Of a DNA stretch of 7,016 nucleotides, positions 1-5,458 are shown piece after piece (position 1 is the stretch's first letter; each line of letters opens with the position of its first letter). The notes under the pieces were generated by a model. That model did no database searches. It saw only the letters and a program-made list of their open reading frames with translations, and was not told the DNA's origin. Location: positions 1-7,016 of the forward strand of contig CALZMS010000044.1 in NCBI GenBank assembly GCA_945788595.1, in the 5' to 3' direction. The translations under genes and the position numbers were made by a program. This stretch comes from an uncultured Lachnospiraceae bacterium. Lineage in GTDB: Bacteria > Bacillota > Clostridia > Lachnospirales > Lachnospiraceae.

Positions 1-1
1 G

Positions 2-742
2 ATTGCCGGTACCTGGAGTATCAACGAGTACATTTCCAAAGAGCCGATCGCTAACGGTACTGTTGACTTAAACTCCATGTTCTGTATGCCGGGTTATTTC
101 CTGGTGGAGGAATCCAGCCCCACATCTGCAGGAAATATGGAGTGGTTTATCCGCAACCTGATGAGTTACGAAAAAGCTGAGGCCAAAGAAAATGGCGGCT
201 CTGTATATGACATCACCAACGAGTGGGTAGAGTCCATCGATCCGAAGGATTCCAACGTAATCTTCCTTCCTTTCCTGAATGGCTCCAACGAGGATGCGCT
301 GGCTAAGGGCACCTTTATCGGTCTGACGGCTTTCCACAACAAGAAACATATGCTTCGTGCCGTATACGAAGGTATCGTGTTCTCCCATCTGACCCATGTA
401 AAAAAGCTGCTTCGCAACCGTCCGGCTCCGGAAAGTATCCGTCTCTCCGGCGGTGCTGCCAACTCTGACGTATGGGTACAGATCTTTGCCGATGCCTTCC
501 AGATTCCGATCGATGTGATCGAGGATAAGGAGATCGGCGCACAGGGCGCTGCTATTGCGGCTGGTATTGCAGCTGGCATCTATACCGACTATGAGGATGC
601 TGTAAAGAAAACTGTGAAGATCACAAAGACCATCTATCCTCGTCCGGAGTACAAAGAGGTTTACGAAGAGAAATACGCTACCTACCGTGCCGTGATCGAT
701 GCGCTTGGACAGGGCGGGGCATGGAAGAGATTTAAAAACTAA
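2..742 (+). CDS. lyxK: FGGY-family carbohydrate kinase, LyxK-type (L-xylulose / 3-keto-L-gulonate kinase), C-terminal half
   Basis: The reading frame is open from base 2, so the gene enters from the left edge and only the last 246 residues are visible; family members are about 490-500 residues. The protein is a cytoplasmic ATP-dependent sugar kinase. Visible landmarks, counted from base 2, are GTWSINEY at residues 3-10, EESSPTSAGN near 36-45, an FGGY C-terminal stretch around YEGIVFSHLTHVKK (122-135), and the ATP-site motif SGGAANSDVW (149-158) followed by GAQGAA (179-184). The EESSPTSAGNxEWF block and the whole alignment resemble E. coli LyxK as I remember it, which phosphorylates L-xylulose and 3-keto-L-gulonate. 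The epimerase downstream acts on the product, L-xylulose-5-P, which supports this call over xylulokinase or ribulokinase. The N-terminal sugar-binding half is outside the window, so substrate remains an inference. Confidence 0.85.
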   Translation: MAGTWSINEYISKEPIANGTVDLNSMFCMPGYFLVEESSPTSAGNMEWFIRNLMSYEKAEAKENGGSVYDITNEWVESIDPKDSNVIFLPFLNGSNEDALAKGTFIGLTAFHNKKHMLRAVYEGIVFSHLTHVKKLLRNRPAPESIRLSGGAANSDVWVQIFADAFQIPIDVIEDKEIGAQGAAIAAGIAAGIYTDYEDAVKKTVKITKTIYPRPEYKEVYEEKYATYRAVIDALGQGGAWKRFKN

Positions 743-777
743 AACAAATAATGTTTACAGTTTTAGATTGTATACAC

Positions 778-808
778 TGCAGCATTACATACAGTATTGA
801 ATGCTGCA
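778..808. promoter_or_regulatory. Perfect 9-bp dyad between the kinase and the epimerase (candidate operator or mRNA hairpin)
   Basis: TGCAGCATT (778-786) and AATGCTGCA (800-808) are perfect reverse complements around a 13-nt spacer. The element lies 35 nt after the kinase stop. It is followed by ATAATTTGTATAATTC and not by a run of T, so it is a poor intrinsic terminator. The heptamer TTGTATA occurs on both sides (768-774 and 814-820). The dyad covers the -35 region of the TATAAT box downstream, which fits a repressor site for the epimerase; an mRNA-processing or 3'-end stabilising hairpin for the kinase transcript is the alternative. Confidence 0.5.
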
Positions 809-822
809 ATAATTTGTATAAT
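795..822 (+). promoter_or_regulatory. Candidate internal promoter for the epimerase gene
   Basis: A consensus -10 box TATAAT lies at 817-822, 23 nt before the epimerase ATG. The best -35 is weak: TATTGA at 795-800 with a 16-nt spacer, inside the right part of the dyad loop. A start near 829 would give a leader of under 20 nt, just holding the ribosome site AAGGGTG (834-840). The weak -35 suggests either activator dependence or that this is only an AT-rich chance match. Confidence 0.3.
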
Positions 823-845
823 TCAAAGATAATAAGGGTGATTAT

Positions 846-1685
846 ATGAAAGCATATCAGATTGGTTTATATGAAAAAGCCATGCCGGGGGATCTGACCT
901 GGCGGGAGAAGCTGGAAACAGCAAAAGAGCTGGGCTATGATTTTGTGGAGCTCAGCGTTGATGAAACAGACGCCAAGCTGGCACGCCTGGACATGAACCG
1001 TGCGGCACGTCTGGAAATTCTCAAGATTATCAATGAAGTGGGCATCCCCTTCGGCAGCATGTGCCTGTCCGGTCACCGCAAATACCCTCTGGGCAGTGCT
1101 GATCCGAAGATTGAGGCTCGCAGAATGGAGATCATGGAAAAGGCCATCCAGCTGGCAGCGGATCTGGGCATCCGGATCATTCAGCTGGCAGGATACGATG
1201 TATATTATGAAACTTCTACTCCGGAAACTGTAGCCCGTTTCGCAGAGAATCTTAAAAAAGCAACTATGATGGCAGCAAGAGCCGGTGTGGTGCTGGGCTT
1301 TGAGACTATGGAGACAGAGTTTATGAACACCGTGGGCAAATCCATGAAGTATGTGGATCTTGTCAATTCTCCGTATCTTGGTGTGTATCCGGATTCGGGC
1401 AATTTAAAAAATGCCGCTGTTACCTATGGTACAGATGTGTACGAGGATATCCGCTTGGGCGCAGGCCATACAGTTGCCATGCATCTGAAAGAAACTGTCC
1501 CTGGCAAGTTCAGAGAAATCCATTTCGGCACAGGCCATGTAGATTTCAAAACGACCATTGATACAGCCTGGGAAATCGGCGTTCGCCGGTTTGTGACGGA
1601 AATGTGGTATGTGGGGCAGAATAACTGGAGAGAAGATATTCAGGAAGCACATGATATGATGGCTGCGATTCTTGACAAGAAATAA
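846..1685 (+). CDS. ulaE: L-ribulose-5-phosphate / L-xylulose-5-phosphate 3-epimerase (UlaE/SgbU family)
   Basis: This is a 279-residue protein, the normal length for the family (E. coli UlaE is about 284). It is a cytoplasmic TIM-barrel enzyme of the xylose-isomerase-like superfamily that interconverts L-xylulose-5-P and L-ribulose-5-P. Family hallmarks are GLYEKAMP (7-14), DFVELSVDETD (32-42), SMCLSGHRKYPLGS (71-84) and IIQLAGYDVYY (111-121). Probable metal and acid/base residues are E153 (GFETME), D183 (YPDSGN), H213 (AMHLKE) and E252 (TEMW); the pairs of Glu residues at E153 and E252 are the expected catalytic ones. The start is backed by AAGGGTG at 834-840, five bases before the ATG. It sits 103 nt after the LyxK-type kinase, which makes its substrate. 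The further partners UlaD and UlaF/AraD are not in the window. Confidence 0.93.
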   Translation: MKAYQIGLYEKAMPGDLTWREKLETAKELGYDFVELSVDETDAKLARLDMNRAARLEILKIINEVGIPFGSMCLSGHRKYPLGSADPKIEARRMEIMEKAIQLAADLGIRIIQLAGYDVYYETSTPETVARFAENLKKATMMAARAGVVLGFETMETEFMNTVGKSMKYVDLVNSPYLGVYPDSGNLKNAAVTYGTDVYEDIRLGAGHTVAMHLKETVPGKFREIHFGTGHVDFKTTIDTAWEIGVRRFVTEMWYVGQNNWREDIQEAHDMMAAILDKK

Positions 1686-1700
1686 CTTCATAAGTGTCAG

Positions 1701-1745
1701 ACAGGGCTGGAATGCGAAATGCACCCCAGCCCTGTTTCTTGTTTT
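1701..1745 (+). terminator. Intrinsic terminator after the epimerase
   Basis: ACAGGGCTGG (1701-1710) pairs perfectly with CCAGCCCTGT (1726-1735) over a 15-nt loop, and the stem is followed by TTTCTTGTTTT. It starts 15 nt after the epimerase stop and ends the + strand operon. The T tract overlaps the last codons of the convergent phosphodiesterase gene. Read on the - strand the stem is followed by CTGACACTTATG, with no T run, so it is a good terminator in the + direction only. Confidence 0.9.
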
Positions 1746-2289
1746 ACAGGTTCTCCTCGTGATAGATCTCTCCCTCCAGATTTTTCCAGACAGCGTGTCC
1801 ATTTTCCAGCGTCATGTAGCTGTGGGGGCTGTTCTCTTTGGGAATAGATGTGGAACCGGGATTCAGGTAAAGATTGCCTTCTCCAAAGGGAGTCCAGGCA
1901 GGAACGTGTGTATGACCGTGAAGAAGGATATCTCCCGGAGCAAAGGGCAGGGGATGGGCCATATTGATTTTGTGCCCGTGAGTCACATAAAGCAGACGTT
2001 CTCCCACCGGAAGTACCGCATAATCTGCCAGAATCGGAAATTCCAGCACCATCTGATCCACTTCCGTGTCACAGTTTCCCCGTACACAGAGAATCCGGTC
2101 CTTCCGGGCATTTAACAATGCAATCACTTCCTTGGGGGCATATTCCTTCGGCAGATCATTTCTCGGGCCGTGATACAACACATCTCCCAGCAACAAAAGG
2201 CGGTCTGCCTGTTCCCGATCAAAAGCCTCCAGCATCTGTCTGCAGTAATATGCAGAACCGTGTACATCTGATGCGATCATCCATTTCAT
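1744..2289 (-). CDS. yfcE: YfcE-family metallophosphodiesterase
   Basis: This is a 181-residue cytoplasmic calcineurin-like phosphoesterase; E. coli YfcE has 184 residues and hydrolyses artificial phosphodiesters with Mn2+, its natural substrate being unknown. All metal-site motifs are present: DVH (8-10), GD (35-36), GNCD (71-74, the GNHD variant with Cys that YfcE also has), H104 in THGH, and GHTH (125-128). The run GDVLYHGPRN (35-44) and the closing NPGSTSIPK (143-151) are typical of YfcE proper. The start was placed at the second in-frame Met, because the strong Shine-Dalgarno AAGGAGA (2299-2305) is nine bases before it and lies inside the longer reading frame starting at 2310. The gene converges on the epimerase and may be read with the Nudix gene upstream, although the 214-nt gap argues for its own promoter. 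Confidence 0.93.
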   Translation of the reverse strand: MKWMIASDVHGSAYYCRQMLEAFDREQADRLLLLGDVLYHGPRNDLPKEYAPKEVIALLNARKDRILCVRGNCDTEVDQMVLEFPILADYAVLPVGERLLYVTHGHKINMAHPLPFAPGDILLHGHTHVPAWTPFGEGNLYLNPGSTSIPKENSPHSYMTLENGHAVWKNLEGEIYHEENL

Positions 2290-2298
2290 GTTCTCTTT

Positions 2299-2305
2299 TC
2301 TCCTT
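2299..2305 (-). promoter_or_regulatory. Ribosome binding site fixing the YfcE start
   Basis: On the - strand this reads AAGGAGA, nine bases before the ATG at 2289. It lies within the extended frame that begins at 2310, so the longer start would have its own coding region occupied by the ribosome site and has no such site of its own. Confidence 0.85.
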
Positions 2306-2343
2306 ATCATAAAATACTACATAATGAATTAATCTACAGTTTT

Positions 2344-2469
2344 CTATGGGTATTCTCTCTCATATGAATTCAGTTTCTTATTTTCTGCCTTCATACCAGA
2401 TTCATTTATCTTACCAGAGATTTCAGAATAATCTAAGCTATCCGGAATCGAAGTAACTCCTTCTTCCAT
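2344..2469 (-). CDS. Possible 41-residue small ORF or gene remnant in the YfcE-Nudix gap
   Basis: An ATG-to-TAG frame of 41 codons lies in the AT-rich gap (2290-2503) between the Nudix stop and the YfcE start. It is preceded by GGAAAG seven bases upstream, a mediocre ribosome site. The predicted peptide is acidic and hydrophilic, with no membrane segment or signal peptide. Residues 8-19 (IPDSLDYSEISG) faintly resemble the C-terminal LPxDxDYxxIsGLS block of the tRNA-modification protein MnmG, but the rest does not match, and 12 residues can match by chance. The sequence could be a decayed fragment, a small peptide, or plain spacer. I do not assign a function. Nothing else is evident in this gap apart from the YfcE ribosome site. 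Confidence 0.2.
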   Translation of the reverse strand: MEEGVTSIPDSLDYSEISGKINESGMKAENKKLNSYEREYP

Positions 2470-2503
2470 AATGTATCTTTCCGAAGTATAGACTGTTTTG
2501 TTT

Positions 2504-3520
2504 CTAATTTTTCTTCAGGTATTCCCCTACCATACGAAACTCATCTTCATAAATACAATTCGGCAGTGTGTTGTCCAGAATCCGGCGATGGCATTCTTCG
2601 TAATCCATCCAGCGCACTTCCTCCACTTCTTCCTCCTGAAGTGTCAGCTGTGCGATATCCACGGGATCTGTGTATACATAAACAGAGCTGATCTCGTTAT
2701 CTTTAAACATTCTGCCATGAAAAACAGCTTCAAAAGCACCTCTGTGTTTTCCCACATAGTGCAGCTGTTCGGGTCGGACATCAAGCCCCAGTTCTTCCTT
2801 CATCTCCCGCACACTGGCCTCCAGTGGCTCATCTCCTGCTGCCATATGCCCTGCAGAGGAAATATCATAATCGCCGGGATTAGAGTCCTTCTCCGCACTG
2901 CGTTTTTGCAGCAAAACGTCAAATCCATTTTCTTTTTTCCGCACGATCCAGATATGTACAGTGCCATGCAGCGCGCCCTCCCGATGGGCAACACCCCGCT
3001 CCTTGACTACGCCAGTCTTCGTGCCATCCTCGTTCAGAATATCAAAAAGCTCCATGGGATTTCCGTCCAGACCAGCGCTCACCAGACAACCCTTACCGTC
3101 ATAAACCAGTTTCATGGAGAAAAAACTGTCTCTCTCATCCAGCAGACGGAAAAAGATCTTGTCTCCTTCCCAGAGATTTAAGTTCCAGACCTCGTCCTTA
3201 TCTACCCACTCCAACACACCTTCGTTGCAGGGAATGGGCGTTCCTTCATACCCGGTGGCCGTAAACAGATGCATATATTCCGTCACGCCGTCTCCCGATA
3301 CAAAGGTAACGATGCCACGGAAGCGATAATCTGTCAGCCGATAGCCTGTTTCCTCCCAGACCTCGCGGAGCAAGCATTCCTCAGGACTTTCATCCGCCTC
3401 AAAATGACCGCCTACGCCGATCCATTTATCTTTGTTTACATCGTTTTTCTTTACCACACGGTGAAGCATCAGATATTTGTGGTCTTTTTCGATGTAGCAT
3501 AATGTACTCAGTCCTGTCAT
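2504..3520 (-). CDS. Tandem Nudix protein: MutT/8-oxo-dGTPase-like domain fused to Idi/YfcD-like domain
   Basis: This 338-residue cytoplasmic protein holds two complete Nudix hydrolase domains, where most relatives have one domain of about 150-180 residues. Domain 1 (about 1-150) has the Nudix box at 38-60 (G38, E44, R52-E53, E56-E57, G59), with KWIGVGGHFE before it, as in clostridial 8-oxo-dGTP diphosphatases. Domain 2 (about 156-338) starts MELFDILNEDG and resembles isopentenyl-diphosphate-isomerase-like/YfcD Nudix proteins; its box is at 224-246 (G224, R238-E239, E242-E243, G245). In box 2 the first glutamate is D230, with E231 next to it; the metal-binding REUxEE core is intact, so it is probably active. 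Substrates (damaged nucleotides, other diphosphates) cannot be read from sequence. The start has an excellent AAGGAGG at 3529-3535, eight bases before the ATG. M156 could start the second domain alone, but no good ribosome site precedes it. Confidence 0.9.
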   Translation of the reverse strand: MTGLSTLCYIEKDHKYLMLHRVVKKNDVNKDKWIGVGGHFEADESPEECLLREVWEETGYRLTDYRFRGIVTFVSGDGVTEYMHLFTATGYEGTPIPCNEGVLEWVDKDEVWNLNLWEGDKIFFRLLDERDSFFSMKLVYDGKGCLVSAGLDGNPMELFDILNEDGTKTGVVKERGVAHREGALHGTVHIWIVRKKENGFDVLLQKRSAEKDSNPGDYDISSAGHMAAGDEPLEASVREMKEELGLDVRPEQLHYVGKHRGAFEAVFHGRMFKDNEISSVYVYTDPVDIAQLTLQEEEVEEVRWMDYEECHRRILDNTLPNCIYEDEFRMVGEYLKKN

Positions 3521-3566
3521 GCTCTTTTCCTCCTTGCTGTTTCTCTGGAAGCTGTATTTCTTATTA

Positions 3567-3607
3567 CCTATAAATCCTCTGTTATAAATTTCAAATTATG
3601 TTTTGAA
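3567..3607 (-). promoter_or_regulatory. Candidate promoter and AT-rich dyad upstream of the tandem Nudix gene
   Basis: Read on the - strand, TTGAAA (3589-3594) and TATAGG (3567-3572) are separated by 16 nt, giving a start near 3560 and a leader of about 40 nt. An overlapping alternative is TTCAAA (3602-3607) with TATAAC (3581-3586) and a 15-nt spacer. TTCAAA (3590-3595) and TTTGAA (3602-3607) form a dyad with a 6-nt centre over the -35 region. The composition is so AT-rich that such matches are easy to find. The rest of 3521-3700 shows only the ribosome site and no clear terminator for the TSUP gene that ends at 3701. Confidence 0.35.
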
Positions 3608-3700
3608 TATCATGAATCATCTGCTATTTTTTCCTGCTCATACTTTGATTCGCTGGTTTTTGGAACTTTTCTTGTCTTCCTCACTTTGAACGATTCTATC

Positions 3701-4465
3701 TTATCCAGCAATCAATTCAGTCAGTACTTTCACAAAAAATATAGCCAGTACAATTAACATCACCGGTCTGACAGACGTTGCGCCACCTTTGGAAAAATGT
3801 TTAGCGCCAAGATAATTACCAGCTATGCTGAACAATCCCGCAGTAATTCCCAGCGGCAGCAACACTTTGCCGTTCATCAGAAAAACAACCAATGCCGATA
3901 CGTTTGTTGTCAGATTAATGATCTTTGTCGTACCGTTGGCCTCTGTCAATTTCATGTGGGCCGCCCCTGTGAGAAGCAACAAAAGAAATGTGCCCGTGCC
4001 GGGTCCATAAAATCCATCGTACACTCCGATACAAAGCGCGGATAACATGGAGATCAGCGAAGTCTTTACCACACCGTAGGGATTCTTTTCACCCACAAAA
4101 GGCTTGCCAAATAAAATATAAGCCGCTGTCAGCGGCAGTACCACCAGCAAAAAAATGCGAAAATAACGATCTGTGACCATAAGCGCCAGCCGCGCGCCCA
4201 ACGTAGATCCCACGAAGCCGCAAACCACACACAGTACAGCCCGTCTCCAGCGGATATAGCCGTCCCGGGCATATTTGACTGTTGCGACCAGAGTTCCCAT
4301 AGATGAACTCATCTTATTTGTAGCTATGGCATTGTGTACCGGAAGACCGGTAATCATATAGGCCGGTAATGAGATCAGTCCGCCTCCTCCGGCAATGGCA
4401 TCAATAAATCCCGCCAGAAAAACAAGCGGGCAAACGATCAAAAACTGCAGGATTTCTGCACTCAT
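3701..4465 (-). CDS. TauE/SafE (TSUP) family membrane transporter, probable anion/sulfonate exporter
   Basis: This is a 254-residue, strongly hydrophobic inner-membrane protein of about eight helices, usual for the family. Family marks are FIDAIAGGGGLISLPAY in the first repeat (residues 20-36), ATNKMSSSMGT (48-58), and the equivalent GVYDGFYGPGTGTF (147-160) and NGTTKIINLTTN (177-188) in the second repeat, showing the two-fold internal duplication. Known members move sulfite, sulfoacetate, C3 sulfonates, thiosulfate or other small organic anions; the substrate cannot be read here. The start at 4465 follows GGGAGGA by seven bases; the longer frame from 4498 would begin inside the -10 box. It lies in the same orientation as the Eda/AKR/DUF4867 genes, 313 nt downstream of them, and has a promoter of its own. 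It may export a waste anion of that pathway, but this rests on position only. Confidence 0.88.
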   Translation of the reverse strand: MSAEILQFLIVCPLVFLAGFIDAIAGGGGLISLPAYMITGLPVHNAIATNKMSSSMGTLVATVKYARDGYIRWRRAVLCVVCGFVGSTLGARLALMVTDRYFRIFLLVVLPLTAAYILFGKPFVGEKNPYGVVKTSLISMLSALCIGVYDGFYGPGTGTFLLLLLTGAAHMKLTEANGTTKIINLTTNVSALVVFLMNGKVLLPLGITAGLFSIAGNYLGAKHFSKGGATSVRPVMLIVLAIFFVKVLTELIAG

Positions 4466-4472
4466 CTTTTGT

Positions 4473-4479
4473 TCCTCCC
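4473..4479 (-). promoter_or_regulatory. Ribosome binding site fixing the TSUP transporter start
   Basis: On the - strand this reads GGGAGGA, seven bases before the ATG at 4465. It lies downstream of the candidate promoter and excludes the upstream ATG at 4498. Confidence 0.85.
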
Positions 4480-4496
4480 GTGCATATATCCGTATC

Positions 4497-4525
4497 ATTT
4501 TATCACGTTTGCCCGCTGTGGCAAA
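4497..4525 (-). promoter_or_regulatory. Promoter of the TSUP transporter with an overlapping 6-6-6 dyad
   Basis: On the - strand, TTGCCA (4519-4524, 5 of 6 to consensus) and TAAAAT (4497-4502, 5 of 6) are spaced 16 nt apart, predicting a start near 4490 and a leader of about 25 nt. A perfect inverted repeat TTTGCC (4508-4513) / GGCAAA (4520-4525) with a 6-nt centre covers the -35 box and spacer, the classic place for a repressor site of the LacI/GntR/TetR kind. The same dyad followed by TATTTTTATT could instead serve as a short, weak terminator on the + strand. No regulator gene is in the window. Confidence 0.6.
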
Positions 4526-4543
4526 TATTTTTATTCTTAGTAT

Positions 4544-4717
4544 TCTGACAGATACAATCTGCCTCTGTCTGTCAGCCTGACAATTTCTTTCTGATTCATT
4601 TCAGTCAGTCTGGCAGTTGCTTCTGATTCGTTACTGTCGGCCTGGCAGTTGCTCTTGATTCGTTACTGTCAGCCTGGCAGTTGCTTCTGATTCGTTACTG
4701 CCAGTCTGGCAGATATC
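4544..4717. repeat. Tandem array of five 32-bp units, each able to form a 7-bp stem with a 17-nt loop
   Basis: Units are 4544-4575, 4576-4608 (33 nt, most diverged), 4609-4640, 4641-4672 and 4673-4704, with a partial sixth to 4717. The last three are nearly identical and share GATTCGTTACTG in the loop side. Each unit opens with CTGRCAG and closes with CTGYCAG, which pair with each other; arms are 4545-4551/4569-4575, 4610-4616/4634-4640, 4642-4648/4666-4672 and 4674-4680/4698-4704. Junctions between units also form dyads, for example CTGCCAG-T-CTGGCAG at 4698-4712. The array lies 26 nt above the predicted -35 of the TSUP gene and 62 nt below the DUF4867 stop. There are no unique spacers, so it is not a CRISPR array. 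Together with 4718-4778 and the TSUP promoter it fills the 313-nt gene-free stretch. Confidence 0.9.
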
Positions 4718-4730
4718 TTTACTTTTTCTG

Positions 4731-4759
4731 TACCGATAAATACAGCTTACCGATAGCTG
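4731..4759. repeat. Short direct repeat and small hairpin after the DUF4867 stop
   Basis: TACCGATA occurs at 4731-4738 and 4748-4755 with a 17-bp period. CAGCT (4743-4747) and AGCTG (4755-4759) can form a 5-bp hairpin with a 7-nt loop. On the - strand the hairpin is followed by TATTTATC and not by a T run, so at best it is a weak terminator of the Eda-AKR-DUF4867 operon. No convincing intrinsic terminator is visible between 4466 and 4778 on the - strand. Confidence 0.45.
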
Positions 4760-4778
4760 CTGTCTGCAAAAGCATTAT

Positions 4779-5426
4779 TTAAATCAGCTCTGCAATATCA
4801 ATATTCTCGCCGGTCAGACCTACATAGGCGCCGGAAGCAGCCTCATTGGATTCTGCGTGAGCCAGCAGCCATTTGTTTCTGGCAGTCATCCAGCTATCCT
4901 GTACGTTCATGGGCTTGAACTCCGGAAGTTCAGTGTTTGTTCCCTTCGGCAAAACGATGATTACACGGAATCCCTCGCCATTTTTAGCACTGCAGGGTGC
5001 ATAGTGAAGGGTAGTCGCATACACTTCTACCGCTGTGCCCGCCGGACATTTAAAGGCTTTAACCTTCGCTGTATCCAGCTTATTGTCCACGATGTCATCC
5101 ATCTTCGCCAGCAGAAGGATTGCGTCATTTCCTGCCGGAATATTGATCTCGCTGTCTCTGTGGAATTCCAGACAGTTCAGCTTAGTGTTAGTGCCGTTGC
5201 AGTAACCGATCTGAATCGGCATGCCGCCGTAGCAGTTGTTCTCCAGTACGGTTTTGACAGCCAGTGCTTCCAGTGTATCAGCTCCCGGTACATAAACCAC
5301 CGCGTCTGCGGGACAGGGAGATACTTTCTCCAGTGTGTCCAGAAGCTCGGTGTAATCGTAACCATCTACAACACGACCATAAGGTGCAAATTCAGGATCA
5401 AAAACGGAATAAATATGAAGACTCAT
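4779..5426 (-). CDS. DUF4867 family protein, cupin-like, possible sugar isomerase
   Basis: This 215-residue soluble protein matches what I know of the DUF4867 family, common in Lachnospiraceae sugar clusters. Conserved-looking blocks are IYSVFDPEFAPYGRV (5-19), YGGMPIQIGYCNG (66-78), LEFHRDSEIN (86-95) and CPAGTAVEVYATTLHYAPC (127-145), closing with GLTGENID (203-210). The H89/E93 pair, the PAG turn and H141 look like a double-stranded beta-helix metal site as in cupin-type sugar isomerases; this is inference. From memory, some DUF4867 members have been linked to sulfoquinovose isomerisation in the transaldolase sulfoglycolysis route; I cannot verify this here. The start follows GGAGGAT (5434-5440) by seven bases and discards 16 extra residues of the longer frame, which overlaps the end of the AKR gene. 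It is 32 nt below the AKR stop, hence co-transcribed with it. Confidence 0.8.
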   Translation of the reverse strand: MSLHIYSVFDPEFAPYGRVVDGYDYTELLDTLEKVSPCPADAVVYVPGADTLEALAVKTVLENNCYGGMPIQIGYCNGTNTKLNCLEFHRDSEINIPAGNDAILLLAKMDDIVDNKLDTAKVKAFKCPAGTAVEVYATTLHYAPCSAKNGEGFRVIIVLPKGTNTELPEFKPMNVQDSWMTARNKWLLAHAESNEAASGAYVGLTGENIDIAELI

Positions 5427-5433
5427 TTTATCT

Positions 5434-5440
5434 ATCCTCC
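5434..5440 (-). promoter_or_regulatory. Ribosome binding site fixing the DUF4867 start
   Basis: On the - strand this reads GGAGGAT, seven bases before the ATG at 5426. The longer frame from 5474 would start inside the aldo-keto reductase gene and has no comparable site. Confidence 0.85.
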
Positions 5441-5458
5441 AAATTGTTTTTTTCCATT

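Noticed and set aside
1701..1745. Bidirectional terminator serving both the epimerase and YfcE
   Set aside because: On the - strand the stem is followed by CTGACACTTATG, with no T run, so only the + direction is supported.
2498..3181. 227-codon + strand frame opposite the tandem Nudix gene
   Set aside because: It mirrors a gene with two intact Nudix boxes and a strong ribosome site; the opposite frame has no recognisable domain.
3610..3684. 24-residue GTG-started frame on the - strand after the TSUP gene
   Set aside because: It has no ribosome site, is very short and hydrophilic, and starts with GTG in AT-rich spacer; a chance frame is the simplest reading.
4466..4498. Longer N-terminus of the TSUP transporter starting at 4498
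   Set aside because: That ATG lies inside the -10 box of the best promoter, and the strong ribosome site GGGAGGA points to the ATG at 4465.
4508..4537. Intrinsic terminator on the + strand
   Set aside because: The 6-bp stem is short, the T tract is interrupted, and no + strand gene runs into it; a promoter-overlapping operator explains it better.
4544..4717. CRISPR array
   Set aside because: The period is 32 bp with the whole unit repeated, so there are no unique spacers of usual length, and no cas gene is nearby.
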